Positions 1 through 5,186 of a stretch of 5,186 nucleotides of DNA are shown here, in pieces. This stretch comes from an uncultured Oscillospiraceae bacterium (GTDB lineage: Bacteria; Bacillota; Clostridia; Oscillospirales; Acutalibacteraceae). The DNA lies in assembly GCA_905193585.1 (NCBI GenBank), contig CAJJPG010000121.1:1-5186 (forward strand), in the 5' to 3' direction. The number at the start of each line of letters is the position of its first letter. The first letter of the stretch is position 1. Both the position numbers and the translations under genes were made by a program. The notes under the pieces were generated by a model. That model was not told the DNA's origin, made no database searches, and saw nothing but the letters and a program-made list of their open reading frames with translations.

Positions 1-62
1 GTTTTATGTTAATTAGATGTAAAATTACAGTCCGCCACACAAAAATGTAAAGCGGGTTGCAA

Positions 63-292
63 TTATGCCTTTTCCACAGCAAGTTTTTTAAGTTTAATTA
101 AATCGAGAATATCTATTTTACCGTCAATATTAATATCGCACTGCGGATTTTCCGCATAATCAGTATTCCCCAATATTATGTTCTTTATGAGCATTGCCAA
201 ATCGGTTGAATTGATTTTTCCGTCGCCGCACCTAGCGGAAGCAGACCGCAAATTATAACAAGTGACAATAAACCCGCAATAATTTTTTTCAT
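63..292 (-). pseudogene. Remnant of a secreted dockerin type I protein (signal peptide and dockerin out of frame)
   Basis: An ATG at 292 follows a good ribosome binding site and opens a typical Sec signal peptide: MKK, then a hydrophobic core (IIAGLLSLVIICGLL), then an LGAA cleavage-like end. This frame stops at 185 after 35 codons. From about 230 to 63 a different frame encodes a dockerin-like module. Its first repeat (GDGKINSTDLAMLIKNIILG) lacks the leading D-x-N of the calcium loop. Its second repeat (DINIDGKIDILDLIKLKKL) has all of them. Dockerins anchor secreted enzymes to cohesins of a cellulosome or the cell surface. Both frames look coding right up to a junction near 224-230, so I infer that an internal deletion removed the protein body and shifted the frame. 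The dockerin frame stays open back to 389, but that extension reads through a terminator hairpin and is not protein-like. A sequencing error, or a small dockerin-only protein with a single indel, is also possible. Confidence 0.6.
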
Positions 293-299
293 TAAAATT

Positions 300-305
300 C
301 CCCCT
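300..305 (-). promoter_or_regulatory. Ribosome binding site of the dockerin remnant
   Basis: On the minus strand AGGGGG lies 7 bases before the ATG at 292. It supports initiation at the signal peptide rather than at the longer open frame starting at 389. I see no convincing -35/-10 pair between this site and the terminator at 351-395, so the gene's promoter is unclear. Confidence 0.6.
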
Positions 306-350
306 GTAAAAATACACACCTTTTGAACTCCTGTTTTTTTTGTTACAGAC

Positions 351-395
351 AAAAATCAGCCCGCTGCTGTCGGTTAAAACCGATAACAACGGGCT
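351..395 (-). terminator. Rho-independent terminator of the tmcAL-DUF4380 operon
   Basis: A long hairpin spans 358-395. The outer stem is AGCCCG/CGGGCT, followed by two c/a mismatches flanking a TG/CA pair, then an inner stem TGTCGG/CCGATA (one G-T pair) around a short AT loop. On the minus strand the stem is followed by GATTTTT, the usual U-tract, and it lies about 95 bases past the stop codon of the DUF4380 gene. On the plus strand it is followed by TTGGTTTT, so it may also stop transcripts from the other side. Confidence 0.75.
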
Positions 396-404
396 TTGGT
401 TTTA

Positions 405-439
405 TAATTCCGAATTACGCATTACGAATTCCGAATTAA
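405..439. repeat. Degenerate heptamer tandem repeat, five units
   Basis: Five successive 7-base units read TAATTCC, GAATTAC, GCATTAC, GAATTCC and GAATTAA, with consensus GAATTMC. Together they form an AT-rich stretch between the DUF4380 stop codon and the terminator. The unit contains the palindrome GAATTC or close variants, so the block is also partly self-complementary. The array would be transcribed as part of the 3' untranslated region of the minus-strand operon. Short phased heptamers of this kind occur between genes in several bacterial lineages; no function can be assigned here. Confidence 0.6.
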
Positions 440-487
440 AATTTTCTCAATGAATATGCCAAGCGGGCACATTTTCAAAGCGACTGC

Positions 488-1420
488 TTACAGCTTTTGA
501 AGCATAGCGTCTATTGAATCGTCGTTTTTAAAATCAATATCGCACGGCTTTTTGCAGAGCGCCCAGCTTTCGGTGTGAACGGCGGTCTCGCCCGGCTTTA
601 CGGTTTTAAGCTCGCTGAGTGACTCCACTTCAATCATACTGTCGTTTGTGTATGTTTCAAAGGAGCAGCCGCCGTCGGGATAATTTCCGTTCGGGTGGTT
701 TGTATCAAAGCTCTTGCATAAAATATCGTCGTTAAGGCAGAAGTAAACCGTTCCGCAGTTAAGGTCAAAGCCCAGCTTTATGGGCTGCTCATAACTTTCA
801 TCCTGCCTGAGTGTTACATACTTTCTGCCCCAGTAAATGCGGTCGTTGCTCATATCGGTATAGGGCCAGACCGATATAATCCTGTTGGAAAGCAGCCCCG
901 TATCGTTAGTGTTCATAGGTATAATAAGCGTTCCGCCTTTTTCGGAAACCGAAAGTCCCCAAATTGCGAAATTTTTATCCTTTTCCGAAATATTTTTAAC
1001 GCGCATAATAACCTGCATATTCGCGTCGTCCGCGTCCATTTTAATTTCAAGGCTTTTAGCCGCGCCGTTTTCAACCTCGGGATTCGGTGTAAATACCGCG
1101 CCGTCGTCGGTAATTTCATAGCTTACGGGTTCTAAATCGGGGTAATATGTTTCGGGGTAGCTTTCGGGAGACAGCCATATTCTGTGCCCGCCGAGGTTTT
1201 CCCAGCGCTTGCCCTCGCCGAAATAATCGGTAAATTCCTTATCGTCCTTTGGTCCGAACGCCTTGCGGTTTGAGCATAACAGGTTCTGACCGTCAACATA
1301 GCCGAAACGTATTATTCTGGGTCCTATATCAACCGTTACATACGCCTCAATTACGCCGTTTGTAACGCAGATACAGCGCCCGTAATCCTTAAAGTTTTCA
1401 ATTTCTTTTATGCTTACCAT
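488..1420 (-). CDS. DUF4380 family protein, galactose mutarotase-like fold
   Basis: The 310-residue protein is predicted to be cytoplasmic; I see no signal peptide or membrane segment. It resembles the DUF4380 family, whose members have the beta-sandwich of aldose 1-epimerases (galactose mutarotase superfamily). Supporting features are WENLGGHRIWLSPES at about 73-87 followed by YYPDLEPVSYE (92-102), a beta-rich middle with VKNISEKDKNFAIWGLS (141-157), and a C-terminal block with FETYTND (254-260), IEVESLSEL (263-271), KPGETAVHTESW (275-286). This last block matches the usual family ending. The start at 1420 is chosen because GGAG lies 8 bases upstream; the frame stays open to 1516, but that extension lies inside the end of tmcAL and is not conserved-looking. 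The ribosome binding site abuts the tmcAL stop codon, so translation is probably coupled. The substrate is unknown; binding of a carbohydrate is inferred from the fold. Fold assignment is by recognition of motifs only. Confidence 0.85.
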   Translation of the reverse strand: MVSIKEIENFKDYGRCICVTNGVIEAYVTVDIGPRIIRFGYVDGQNLLCSNRKAFGPKDDKEFTDYFGEGKRWENLGGHRIWLSPESYPETYYPDLEPVSYEITDDGAVFTPNPEVENGAAKSLEIKMDADDANMQVIMRVKNISEKDKNFAIWGLSVSEKGGTLIIPMNTNDTGLLSNRIISVWPYTDMSNDRIYWGRKYVTLRQDESYEQPIKLGFDLNCGTVYFCLNDDILCKSFDTNHPNGNYPDGGCSFETYTNDSMIEVESLSELKTVKPGETAVHTESWALCKKPCDIDFKNDDSIDAMLQKL

Positions 1421-1425
1421 AAAAA

Positions 1426-2586
1426 TCACTCCGTTTTTATAATTTTTGCGGTATACTCCGCCCCGCAAGGCTGCGGCACTGGTAAGGCAAGTGAGAATAT
1501 ATCCGTTGCGCGGCACTCTGCGGCAAAAAGCCGTTTCGCGCCGCAGGACAGCCTTTCAATATCCGATACACGGGTTATAACCGGTATGGGAGACCTTTCA
1601 GCCGCCTGTTTTAAGTGCTCTTCGCCATTTTTGTTAAAGCCGAGCACCCTGACATACGGCGGCGGTTTCATAAAGAACTCGTTATCCAGCCCTAAAAAAG
1701 CCGATAGCGCAAGCCGCCTTATTCTCGCGTGGGTATACCGCTTGACCTTAACTGTATTATACAATTCTTCCGTGCTGCTTGCAAGCCTTATTGCGGAAAA
1801 AAGTTTATTTTCTATTCCCTCGCTTATATCGGGCAGCTTTTTAAGGTCCTCGGGCGTTTTTTGCCTTAAAACCGCAAGTATTGCACGGTCTAGCCTTTTA
1901 ATATCCGCCGCATATTCGGGCGTGAAAAAATTATAAGCCTCGGGCGGTATATATTTTTTGCAAAAACCCAAATCCCCCGCCCGCATTTTTTCGCGCAGAA
2001 GCGAAGCCGCGGCATAGCCGTTTTCTGCTGTTCCGGAATCGTGCGCCGCGCCCAACCGCGGAACGGTTAAAAATTTTATATCGGCGTTTATTGCCCTTGC
2101 CGCCGCAATATATTCTATTGCAAGGTTATTGTTAGCGCCGGCAAGCAGGTTTTCGCCAAGCCCTGCCGCCTTTTCACGCGCCGCCGCAAAGGTAAGCCCC
2201 GAATTAAGGTGTTTTTTAAGCCGTTCTTTATATTCATCTGCCAAAAGCACGTCCGCCGCGTTTTCAAGTTTTTCCGTATCACCGCACTCGCTGCCGAAGA
2301 TAAGGCTTTCGCACCCGAAAGCCGATAATACCGAAACCCCGCCAAACGCAAAGTTCTGCGCGGTTGACATAGCGTAGCTTACGGGAATTTCAAGCACAAT
2401 ATCCGCGCCGCAGGCAAGCGCGGCGGCGGCTCGCTTTCTTTTATCAAAAATCGCAATATCGCCGCGCTGCACAAAATTCCCGCTTATAGCGGCAATAACC
2501 GTGCCGCGGCGGCGCGCCTCAGTCAAAAGATATTTATGCCCCGTGTGCAGGGGGTTGAACTCCGCTATAACACCGATTGCTGACAA
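1426..2586 (-). CDS. tmcAL: tRNA(Met) cytidine acetate ligase (YlbM family)
   Basis: The 386-residue cytoplasmic enzyme belongs to the nucleotidyltransferase-like TmcAL family. Characterised members activate acetate with ATP to acetyl-AMP and acetylate N4 of the wobble cytidine (C34) of elongator tRNA-Met. The sequence shows GVIAEFNPLHTGHKYLL at 5-21 with the HxGH nucleotide-binding motif (H14-T-G-H17), SGNFVQRGD at 35-43, EIPVSYAMSTAQNFA (66-80), IFGSE (96-100), GANNNLAIEYI (150-160) and KRYTHARIRRL (282-292). All of these are typical of the family; the Bacillus protein is slightly longer (about 415 residues). The start is taken as TTG at 2586, because AAGAAGTGA precedes it by 7 bases and it gives the family's usual N-terminus (a few residues before G-x-x-x-E-[FY]-N-P). 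Another TTG at 2604 would add six residues. It is the first gene of a two-gene operon and is divergent from ackA. Confidence 0.95.
   Translation of the reverse strand: MSAIGVIAEFNPLHTGHKYLLTEARRRGTVIAAISGNFVQRGDIAIFDKRKRAAAALACGADIVLEIPVSYAMSTAQNFAFGGVSVLSAFGCESLIFGSECGDTEKLENAADVLLADEYKERLKKHLNSGLTFAAAREKAAGLGENLLAGANNNLAIEYIAAARAINADIKFLTVPRLGAAHDSGTAENGYAAASLLREKMRAGDLGFCKKYIPPEAYNFFTPEYAADIKRLDRAILAVLRQKTPEDLKKLPDISEGIENKLFSAIRLASSTEELYNTVKVKRYTHARIRRLALSAFLGLDNEFFMKPPPYVRVLGFNKNGEEHLKQAAERSPIPVITRVSDIERLSCGAKRLFAAECRATDIFSLALPVPQPCGAEYTAKIIKTE
1429..1432 (-). promoter_or_regulatory. Ribosome binding site of the DUF4380 gene, inside the tmcAL 3' end
   Basis: GGAG on the minus strand forms part of the last sense codons of tmcAL and is immediately followed by its TGA stop. 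The ATG at 1420 is 8 bases downstream. This fixes the DUF4380 start and means a ribosome ending tmcAL sits directly on the next initiation site. Confidence 0.75.
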
Positions 2587-2590
2587 AATA

Positions 2591-2599
2591 TCACTTCTT
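2591..2599 (-). promoter_or_regulatory. Ribosome binding site of tmcAL
   Basis: AAGAAGTGA on the minus strand is close to the anti-Shine-Dalgarno complement (AAGGAGGTGA). Its AAGAAG part ends 7 bases before TTG at 2586. The alternative upstream TTG at 2604 lies before this site and has only a run of T residues ahead of it, so the downstream start is favoured. Confidence 0.6.
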
Positions 2600-2611
2600 T
2601 GCAAAAAAAAC

Positions 2612-2640
2612 TTGAAAAAATGCCGTATATACAGTATTAT
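2612..2640 (+). promoter_or_regulatory. SigA-type promoter for ackA
   Basis: TTGAAA at 2612-2617 and TATTAT at 2635-2640 are separated by exactly 17 bases. The predicted start of transcription is near 2647, leaving an AT-rich leader of about 55 bases before the ackA ATG. Its -10 box overlaps the -10 box of the opposing promoter. Confidence 0.75.
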
Positions 2641-2665
2641 ATATTAGTTAGGTAATACTTTTCAA
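2636..2665 (-). promoter_or_regulatory. SigA-type promoter for tmcAL-DUF4380
   Basis: On the minus strand TTGAAA (2665-2660) and a perfect TATAAT (2641-2636) are separated by 18 bases. The predicted start of transcription is near 2629, about 43 bases before the tmcAL start codon. It overlaps the ackA promoter, with the two -10 boxes sharing five positions. Confidence 0.75.
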
Positions 2666-2685
2666 GGATAAATTAATTTTTTGTC

Positions 2686-2693
2686 AAAGGAAG
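2686..2693 (+). promoter_or_regulatory. Ribosome binding site that fixes the ackA start
   Basis: AAAGGAAG is followed by 8 bases and then ATG at 2702. The reading frame is open from a TTG at 2681, but that codon lies upstream of this site and would translate through it, so ATG 2702 is the start. Confidence 0.8.
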
Positions 2694-2701
2694 TTATAAG
2701 T

Positions 2702-3898
2702 ATGAAAATTTTTGTTGTAAACGCGGGTAGCTCCTCTTTGAAATATCAGCTTATTGATATGGATAACGAGCAGGTACTCGCAAAGGGTCTTTGCGAAAGA
2801 ATAGGCGTTACGGGCGCTATTTCCCATAAAACCGCCGACGGCAGAGAATACTCCGCCGAGACCCCCATGCCCACCCACAGTGAGGCTTTTGAGGCGGTGG
2901 TTTACGCCCTCACAAAGAGCGACGCTAAGGTTATTGATTCGTTTGATGAAATTTCGGCTATCGGTCACCGCATAGTGCAGGGCGGCAGCATTTTCCCGAA
3001 CAGTTGCCTTGTAACACCCGATGTTATTGATAAAATAGAAGAGTTGGGCGCTTTAGCTCCGCTGCATAACCCCGCGCACGTGCTGGCAATCCGCGCCTGC
3101 ATAAAGACATTCGGTGATAAAATTCCGCAGGTGGTTGTGTTTGATACCTCTTTCCACCAGACAATGCCGCCGAAAGCCTATATGTACCCCCTGCCCTATG
3201 AGTATTACGAGAAATACGGCGTTCGCAAATACGGCGCACACGGCACATCTCACCGCTTTGTAAGCGACAGAGTAGCCGCAATTGAGGGCAAGCCTAAAAA
3301 AGACCTTAAAATCATTACCTGCCACCTTGGCAACGGCTGCTCCATTACCGCCATTAAGGACGGCGTGTGCATAGATACCTCTATGGGCTTTACCCCGCTT
3401 GACGGCTTTATGATGGGCACCCGCTCGGGAACCCTCGACCCCTCTGCGCTTACATACATAGCCGAAAAGGAGCATTTATCCCCCGAGGATGTTAATACCA
3501 TCTGCAATAAAAAATCGGGTATGCTCGGTATTTCGGGCATTTCAAACGATAACCGCGATATTTGCGCCGCGGCAGAGGCTGGCAACAAACGTGCACAGCT
3601 TGCAATAGAAATGCAGAGATATGAAATTCTCAAGTTCGTAGGCTCTTACATTGCCGCTATGAACGGCGTTGACGCCATAGCCTTTACGGGCGGCATAGGC
3701 GAGAACGACCCCGAGCTGCGCAAATCGGTTTGCGATAATTTAAGCTTTGTAGGCGTTGAAATTGACGACGCGCAAAATAAGCTCCGCGGTAAGGAAGTTA
3801 AAATTTCCACCGATAACAGCCGCGTAAACGTTTACGTTATTCCTACGAACGAGGAGCTTGCCATTGCAAGAGACACCCTTGCCATAATTTCAAAATAA
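2702..3898 (+). CDS. ackA: Acetate kinase
   Basis: The 398-residue cytoplasmic enzyme catalyses acetyl phosphate + ADP = acetate + ATP, the ATP-yielding last step of acetate fermentation. It is full length (family about 400 residues). Visible motifs are NAGSSSLKYQL at 7-17, GHRIVQGG (88-95), LAPLHNPAH (118-126), VFDTSFHQTMP (146-156), YGAHGTSH (177-184), HLGNGCSI (208-215), MGTRSGTLDP (238-247), FTGGIGEN (328-335) and TNEELAIARDT (382-392). Residues matching the known active site of the Methanosarcina enzyme are present: N7, R90, D148, H180, R241 and E384. One small oddity is Q93, where many family members have His in GHRxVHGG. No phosphotransacetylase gene (pta), its frequent neighbour, is in the window. 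It is transcribed divergently from tmcAL and is followed after 18 bases, with no terminator, by a galactokinase-like gene, so the two are probably one operon. Confidence 0.97.
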   Translation: MKIFVVNAGSSSLKYQLIDMDNEQVLAKGLCERIGVTGAISHKTADGREYSAETPMPTHSEAFEAVVYALTKSDAKVIDSFDEISAIGHRIVQGGSIFPNSCLVTPDVIDKIEELGALAPLHNPAHVLAIRACIKTFGDKIPQVVVFDTSFHQTMPPKAYMYPLPYEYYEKYGVRKYGAHGTSHRFVSDRVAAIEGKPKKDLKIITCHLGNGCSITAIKDGVCIDTSMGFTPLDGFMMGTRSGTLDPSALTYIAEKEHLSPEDVNTICNKKSGMLGISGISNDNRDICAAAEAGNKRAQLAIEMQRYEILKFVGSYIAAMNGVDAIAFTGGIGENDPELRKSVCDNLSFVGVEIDDAQNKLRGKEVKISTDNSRVNVYVIPTNEELAIARDTLAIISK

Positions 3899-3916
3899 TC
3901 ATAATCGGAGGGCTTT

Positions 3917-5186
3917 ATGAATATCACCGAAATTAAACAGAAAATAGAAAACGGCGCTTTTGATAAAGATTTCGCAATGCTTTACGGCGATGTAAGCGCC
4001 GCCCGCGCGCGTTACAGCGCCGCGTGCGACAGCTTTTGCGATATTTTTTCAGAAAGAGACGGCATACGCCTTTTCTCCGCCCCCGGCAGAACTGAGGTAG
4101 GCGGCAACCACACCGACCACCAGCACGGCTCGGTGCTTGCGGGCGGCGTTAATCTTGACGTTATAGCCGTAGTCGCACCGAACAACGACGGCAAGGTTCG
4201 CATTAAGTCCGAGGGCTACGATATGGACGTTATAGATATTGCGGAGCTTGAAAAGAACGAAGCCGAGCACGGCCGCGCTTCCGCGCTTATTCGCGGCGTG
4301 CTTTCCCGCTTTAAGGAGCTTGGCTGCGCGCTTTCGGGCTTTAATGCATACACCACTTCAAATGTTTTAAAAGGCTCGGGGCTTTCCTCTTCCGCCGCGT
4401 TTGAGGTTTTGGTGGGCAATATTGTAAACGGCATGCTCTTTGAAAACAGAGTCGATGAAATAACAATTGCCAAAATCGGGCAGTATGCCGAGCGCGAATA
4501 TTTCGGCAAGCCCTGCGGTCTGCTCGACCAGATGGCAAGCTCGCTCGGTGGGTTTACCTATGCCGATTTCTTTGACCCCTCAGAGCCGATAACCGAAAAG
4601 ATAAACCTTGATATTCACTCTTTCGGCTACACCCTTTGCGTTGTGGATACCGGCGGCAACCACGCAAATTTAACTCAGGACTACGCCGATATTACTATAG
4701 AATGTAAAAAAATCAGCAACGCGCTGGGGGTTGATTTCCTGCGCGACGCCGATTCCGACCGTTTTTATAACAGCATTGCCGAGTTGCGCCGTTCATGCGG
4801 TGACCGCGCCGTGCTGCGCGCTTTCCATTTCTTCAATGAGCAAAACCGCGTAGAAGAGCAGAAAGCAGCGCTGAAAGCCGGTGATTTTGAAAGCTTTTTA
4901 AAGCTTGTAAACGAATCGGGCGAGTCATCTTATGATTATCTGCAAAATCTGTACTCTAATTCGGATGTTGCCGAGCAGGGCTTGCCGCTTGCTATTGCGT
5001 TTACCAAAAGATTTTTAAACGGCAGGGGCGCCTGCCGCGTTCACGGCGGCGGCTTTGCGGGGACAATACAGTGCTATATTCCTACCGAAATTTTAGCCGA
5101 CTATAAAGAAATGATAGAGTCTGTTTTCGGAAACGGCAGCTGCTGTGTTCTCAATATCCGTCCGGTAGGCGGCTACGAAATTAAAT
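3917..5186 (+). CDS. Galactokinase-family GHMP sugar kinase (3' end at window edge)
   Basis: The frame runs 423 codons from ATG 3917, preceded by GGAGG with a 5-base gap, to the window edge without a stop. The ending (RPVGGYEIK) looks like the natural C-terminus of the family, so little is missing. The three GHMP kinase motifs are present: SAPGRTEVGGNHTDHQHG at 54-71, KGSGLSSSAAFEV at 152-164 (ATP phosphate loop) and CRVHGGGFAGT at 373-383. GLLDQMAS at 201-208 supplies the likely catalytic base D204. Galactokinases phosphorylate galactose at O1 in the Leloir pathway. Here the usual sugar-binding GEHTD reads GNHTD (N64 replaces Glu), so the preferred sugar may differ. I recall similar variants in other Clostridia annotated as galactokinase. 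No galT or galE gene is seen. It is predicted to be cytoplasmic and cotranscribed with ackA. Family assignment is firm, substrate is not, so no gene symbol is given. Confidence 0.9.
   Translation, partial: MNITEIKQKIENGAFDKDFAMLYGDVSAARARYSAACDSFCDIFSERDGIRLFSAPGRTEVGGNHTDHQHGSVLAGGVNLDVIAVVAPNNDGKVRIKSEGYDMDVIDIAELEKNEAEHGRASALIRGVLSRFKELGCALSGFNAYTTSNVLKGSGLSSSAAFEVLVGNIVNGMLFENRVDEITIAKIGQYAEREYFGKPCGLLDQMASSLGGFTYADFFDPSEPITEKINLDIHSFGYTLCVVDTGGNHANLTQDYADITIECKKISNALGVDFLRDADSDRFYNSIAELRRSCGDRAVLRAFHFFNEQNRVEEQKAALKAGDFESFLKLVNESGESSYDYLQNLYSNSDVAEQGLPLAIAFTKRFLNGRGACRVHGGGFAGTIQCYIPTEILADYKEMIESVFGNGSCCVLNIRPVGGYEIK

Larger units (their letters stand above)
2611..2666. repeat. Nested inverted repeats in the divergent promoter region
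   Basis: CTTGAAAA (2611-2618) and TTTTCAAG (2659-2666) form a perfect 8-base inverted repeat centred on the shared -10 region; these arms contain the two -35 boxes. Inside it, AGTATTA (2633-2639) and TAATACT (2653-2659) form a perfect 7-base inverted repeat with a 13-base spacer, centred near the predicted ackA transcription start. The outer symmetry is largely explained by two identical -35 hexamers; the inner repeat could be an operator, but it matches no regulator site I recognise. Confidence 0.5.

Noticed and set aside
32..55. Hairpin CCGC...GCGG downstream of the dockerin remnant, considered as a terminator
   Set aside because: The stem has a 4-base GC clamp and a weak inner part, and neither strand shows a U-tract directly after it.
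285..290. Slippage in the A7 run just after the ATG at 292, considered as a programmed frameshift
   Set aside because: Shifting there would destroy the hydrophobic signal peptide, which is clearly coding in the unshifted frame; the frame change must occur after it, near 224-230.
293..389. N-terminal extension of the dockerin frame back to 389
   Set aside because: It would translate through the terminator hairpin, has no protein-like character, and the signal peptide with its own ribosome binding site starts at 292 in another frame.
440..487. TGCC/GGCA hairpin near 458-471, considered as a second terminator
   Set aside because: The stem is only 4-5 bases with no U-tract; the hairpin at 351-395 is far stronger.
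1421..1516. Longer DUF4380 start at 1516
   Set aside because: The added 32 residues overlap the end of tmcAL and lack a ribosome binding site, whereas ATG 1420 has GGAG at good spacing.
2681..2701. TTG 2681 as the ackA start
   Set aside because: It lies upstream of the AAAGGAAG site; acetate kinases begin with Met directly before the I/L-x-V-N-A-G-S-S-S motif, as ATG 2702 does.
3024..3633. Long open frames opposite ackA on the minus strand
   Set aside because: They are antisense shadows of a strongly conserved gene, with no ribosome binding sites or recognisable domains.
4012..4538. Minus-strand open frames opposite the galactokinase-like gene
   Set aside because: The plus frame carries all three GHMP kinase motifs; the opposite frames arise from codon bias.

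Overview
The window looks like ordinary chromosome from a moderate-GC Clostridia bacterium, probably of the Oscillospiraceae/Ruminococcaceae gut group. The reasons are a type I dockerin module (typical of cellulosome-forming clostridia), a TmcAL/YlbM-type tRNA acetate ligase as in Firmicutes, strong GGAG-type ribosome binding sites, and SigA-like promoters. The family assignment is inference; no rRNA or other marker is present.

Layout. At the left edge (63-292, minus) is a damaged dockerin gene: a clean signal peptide in one frame runs directly into a dockerin module in another, with no protein body between. A hairpin terminator at 351-395 and a five-unit run of a degenerate heptamer (405-439) separate it from a two-gene minus-strand operon. 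That operon is tmcAL (1426-2586, TTG start) followed after only 5 bases by a DUF4380 galactose-mutarotase-like protein (488-1420). At about 2605-2701 is a compact divergent control region in which two good SigA promoters share essentially the same -10 position. On the plus strand, ackA (2702-3898) is followed after 18 bases by a GHMP kinase of the galactokinase family (3917 to the window edge, probably lacking only its last codon or few codons).

How the genes may work together. Acetate kinase interconverts acetyl phosphate and acetate, forming ATP in the acetate-producing direction. TmcAL uses acetate and ATP to acetylate the wobble cytidine of elongator tRNA-Met. Their promoters overlap, so acetate metabolism and an acetate-consuming tRNA modification may be coordinated at one control point. 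The second gene of each operon is sugar-related (a mutarotase-like fold and a sugar-kinase-like protein), which hints at a link to hexose use; this is inference from position only.

No mobile element, CRISPR array, RNA gene or clearly new system was found. The points most worth a second look are the overlapping divergent promoters with nested inverted repeats, the collapsed dockerin gene, and the altered sugar-binding motif of the galactokinase-like protein.
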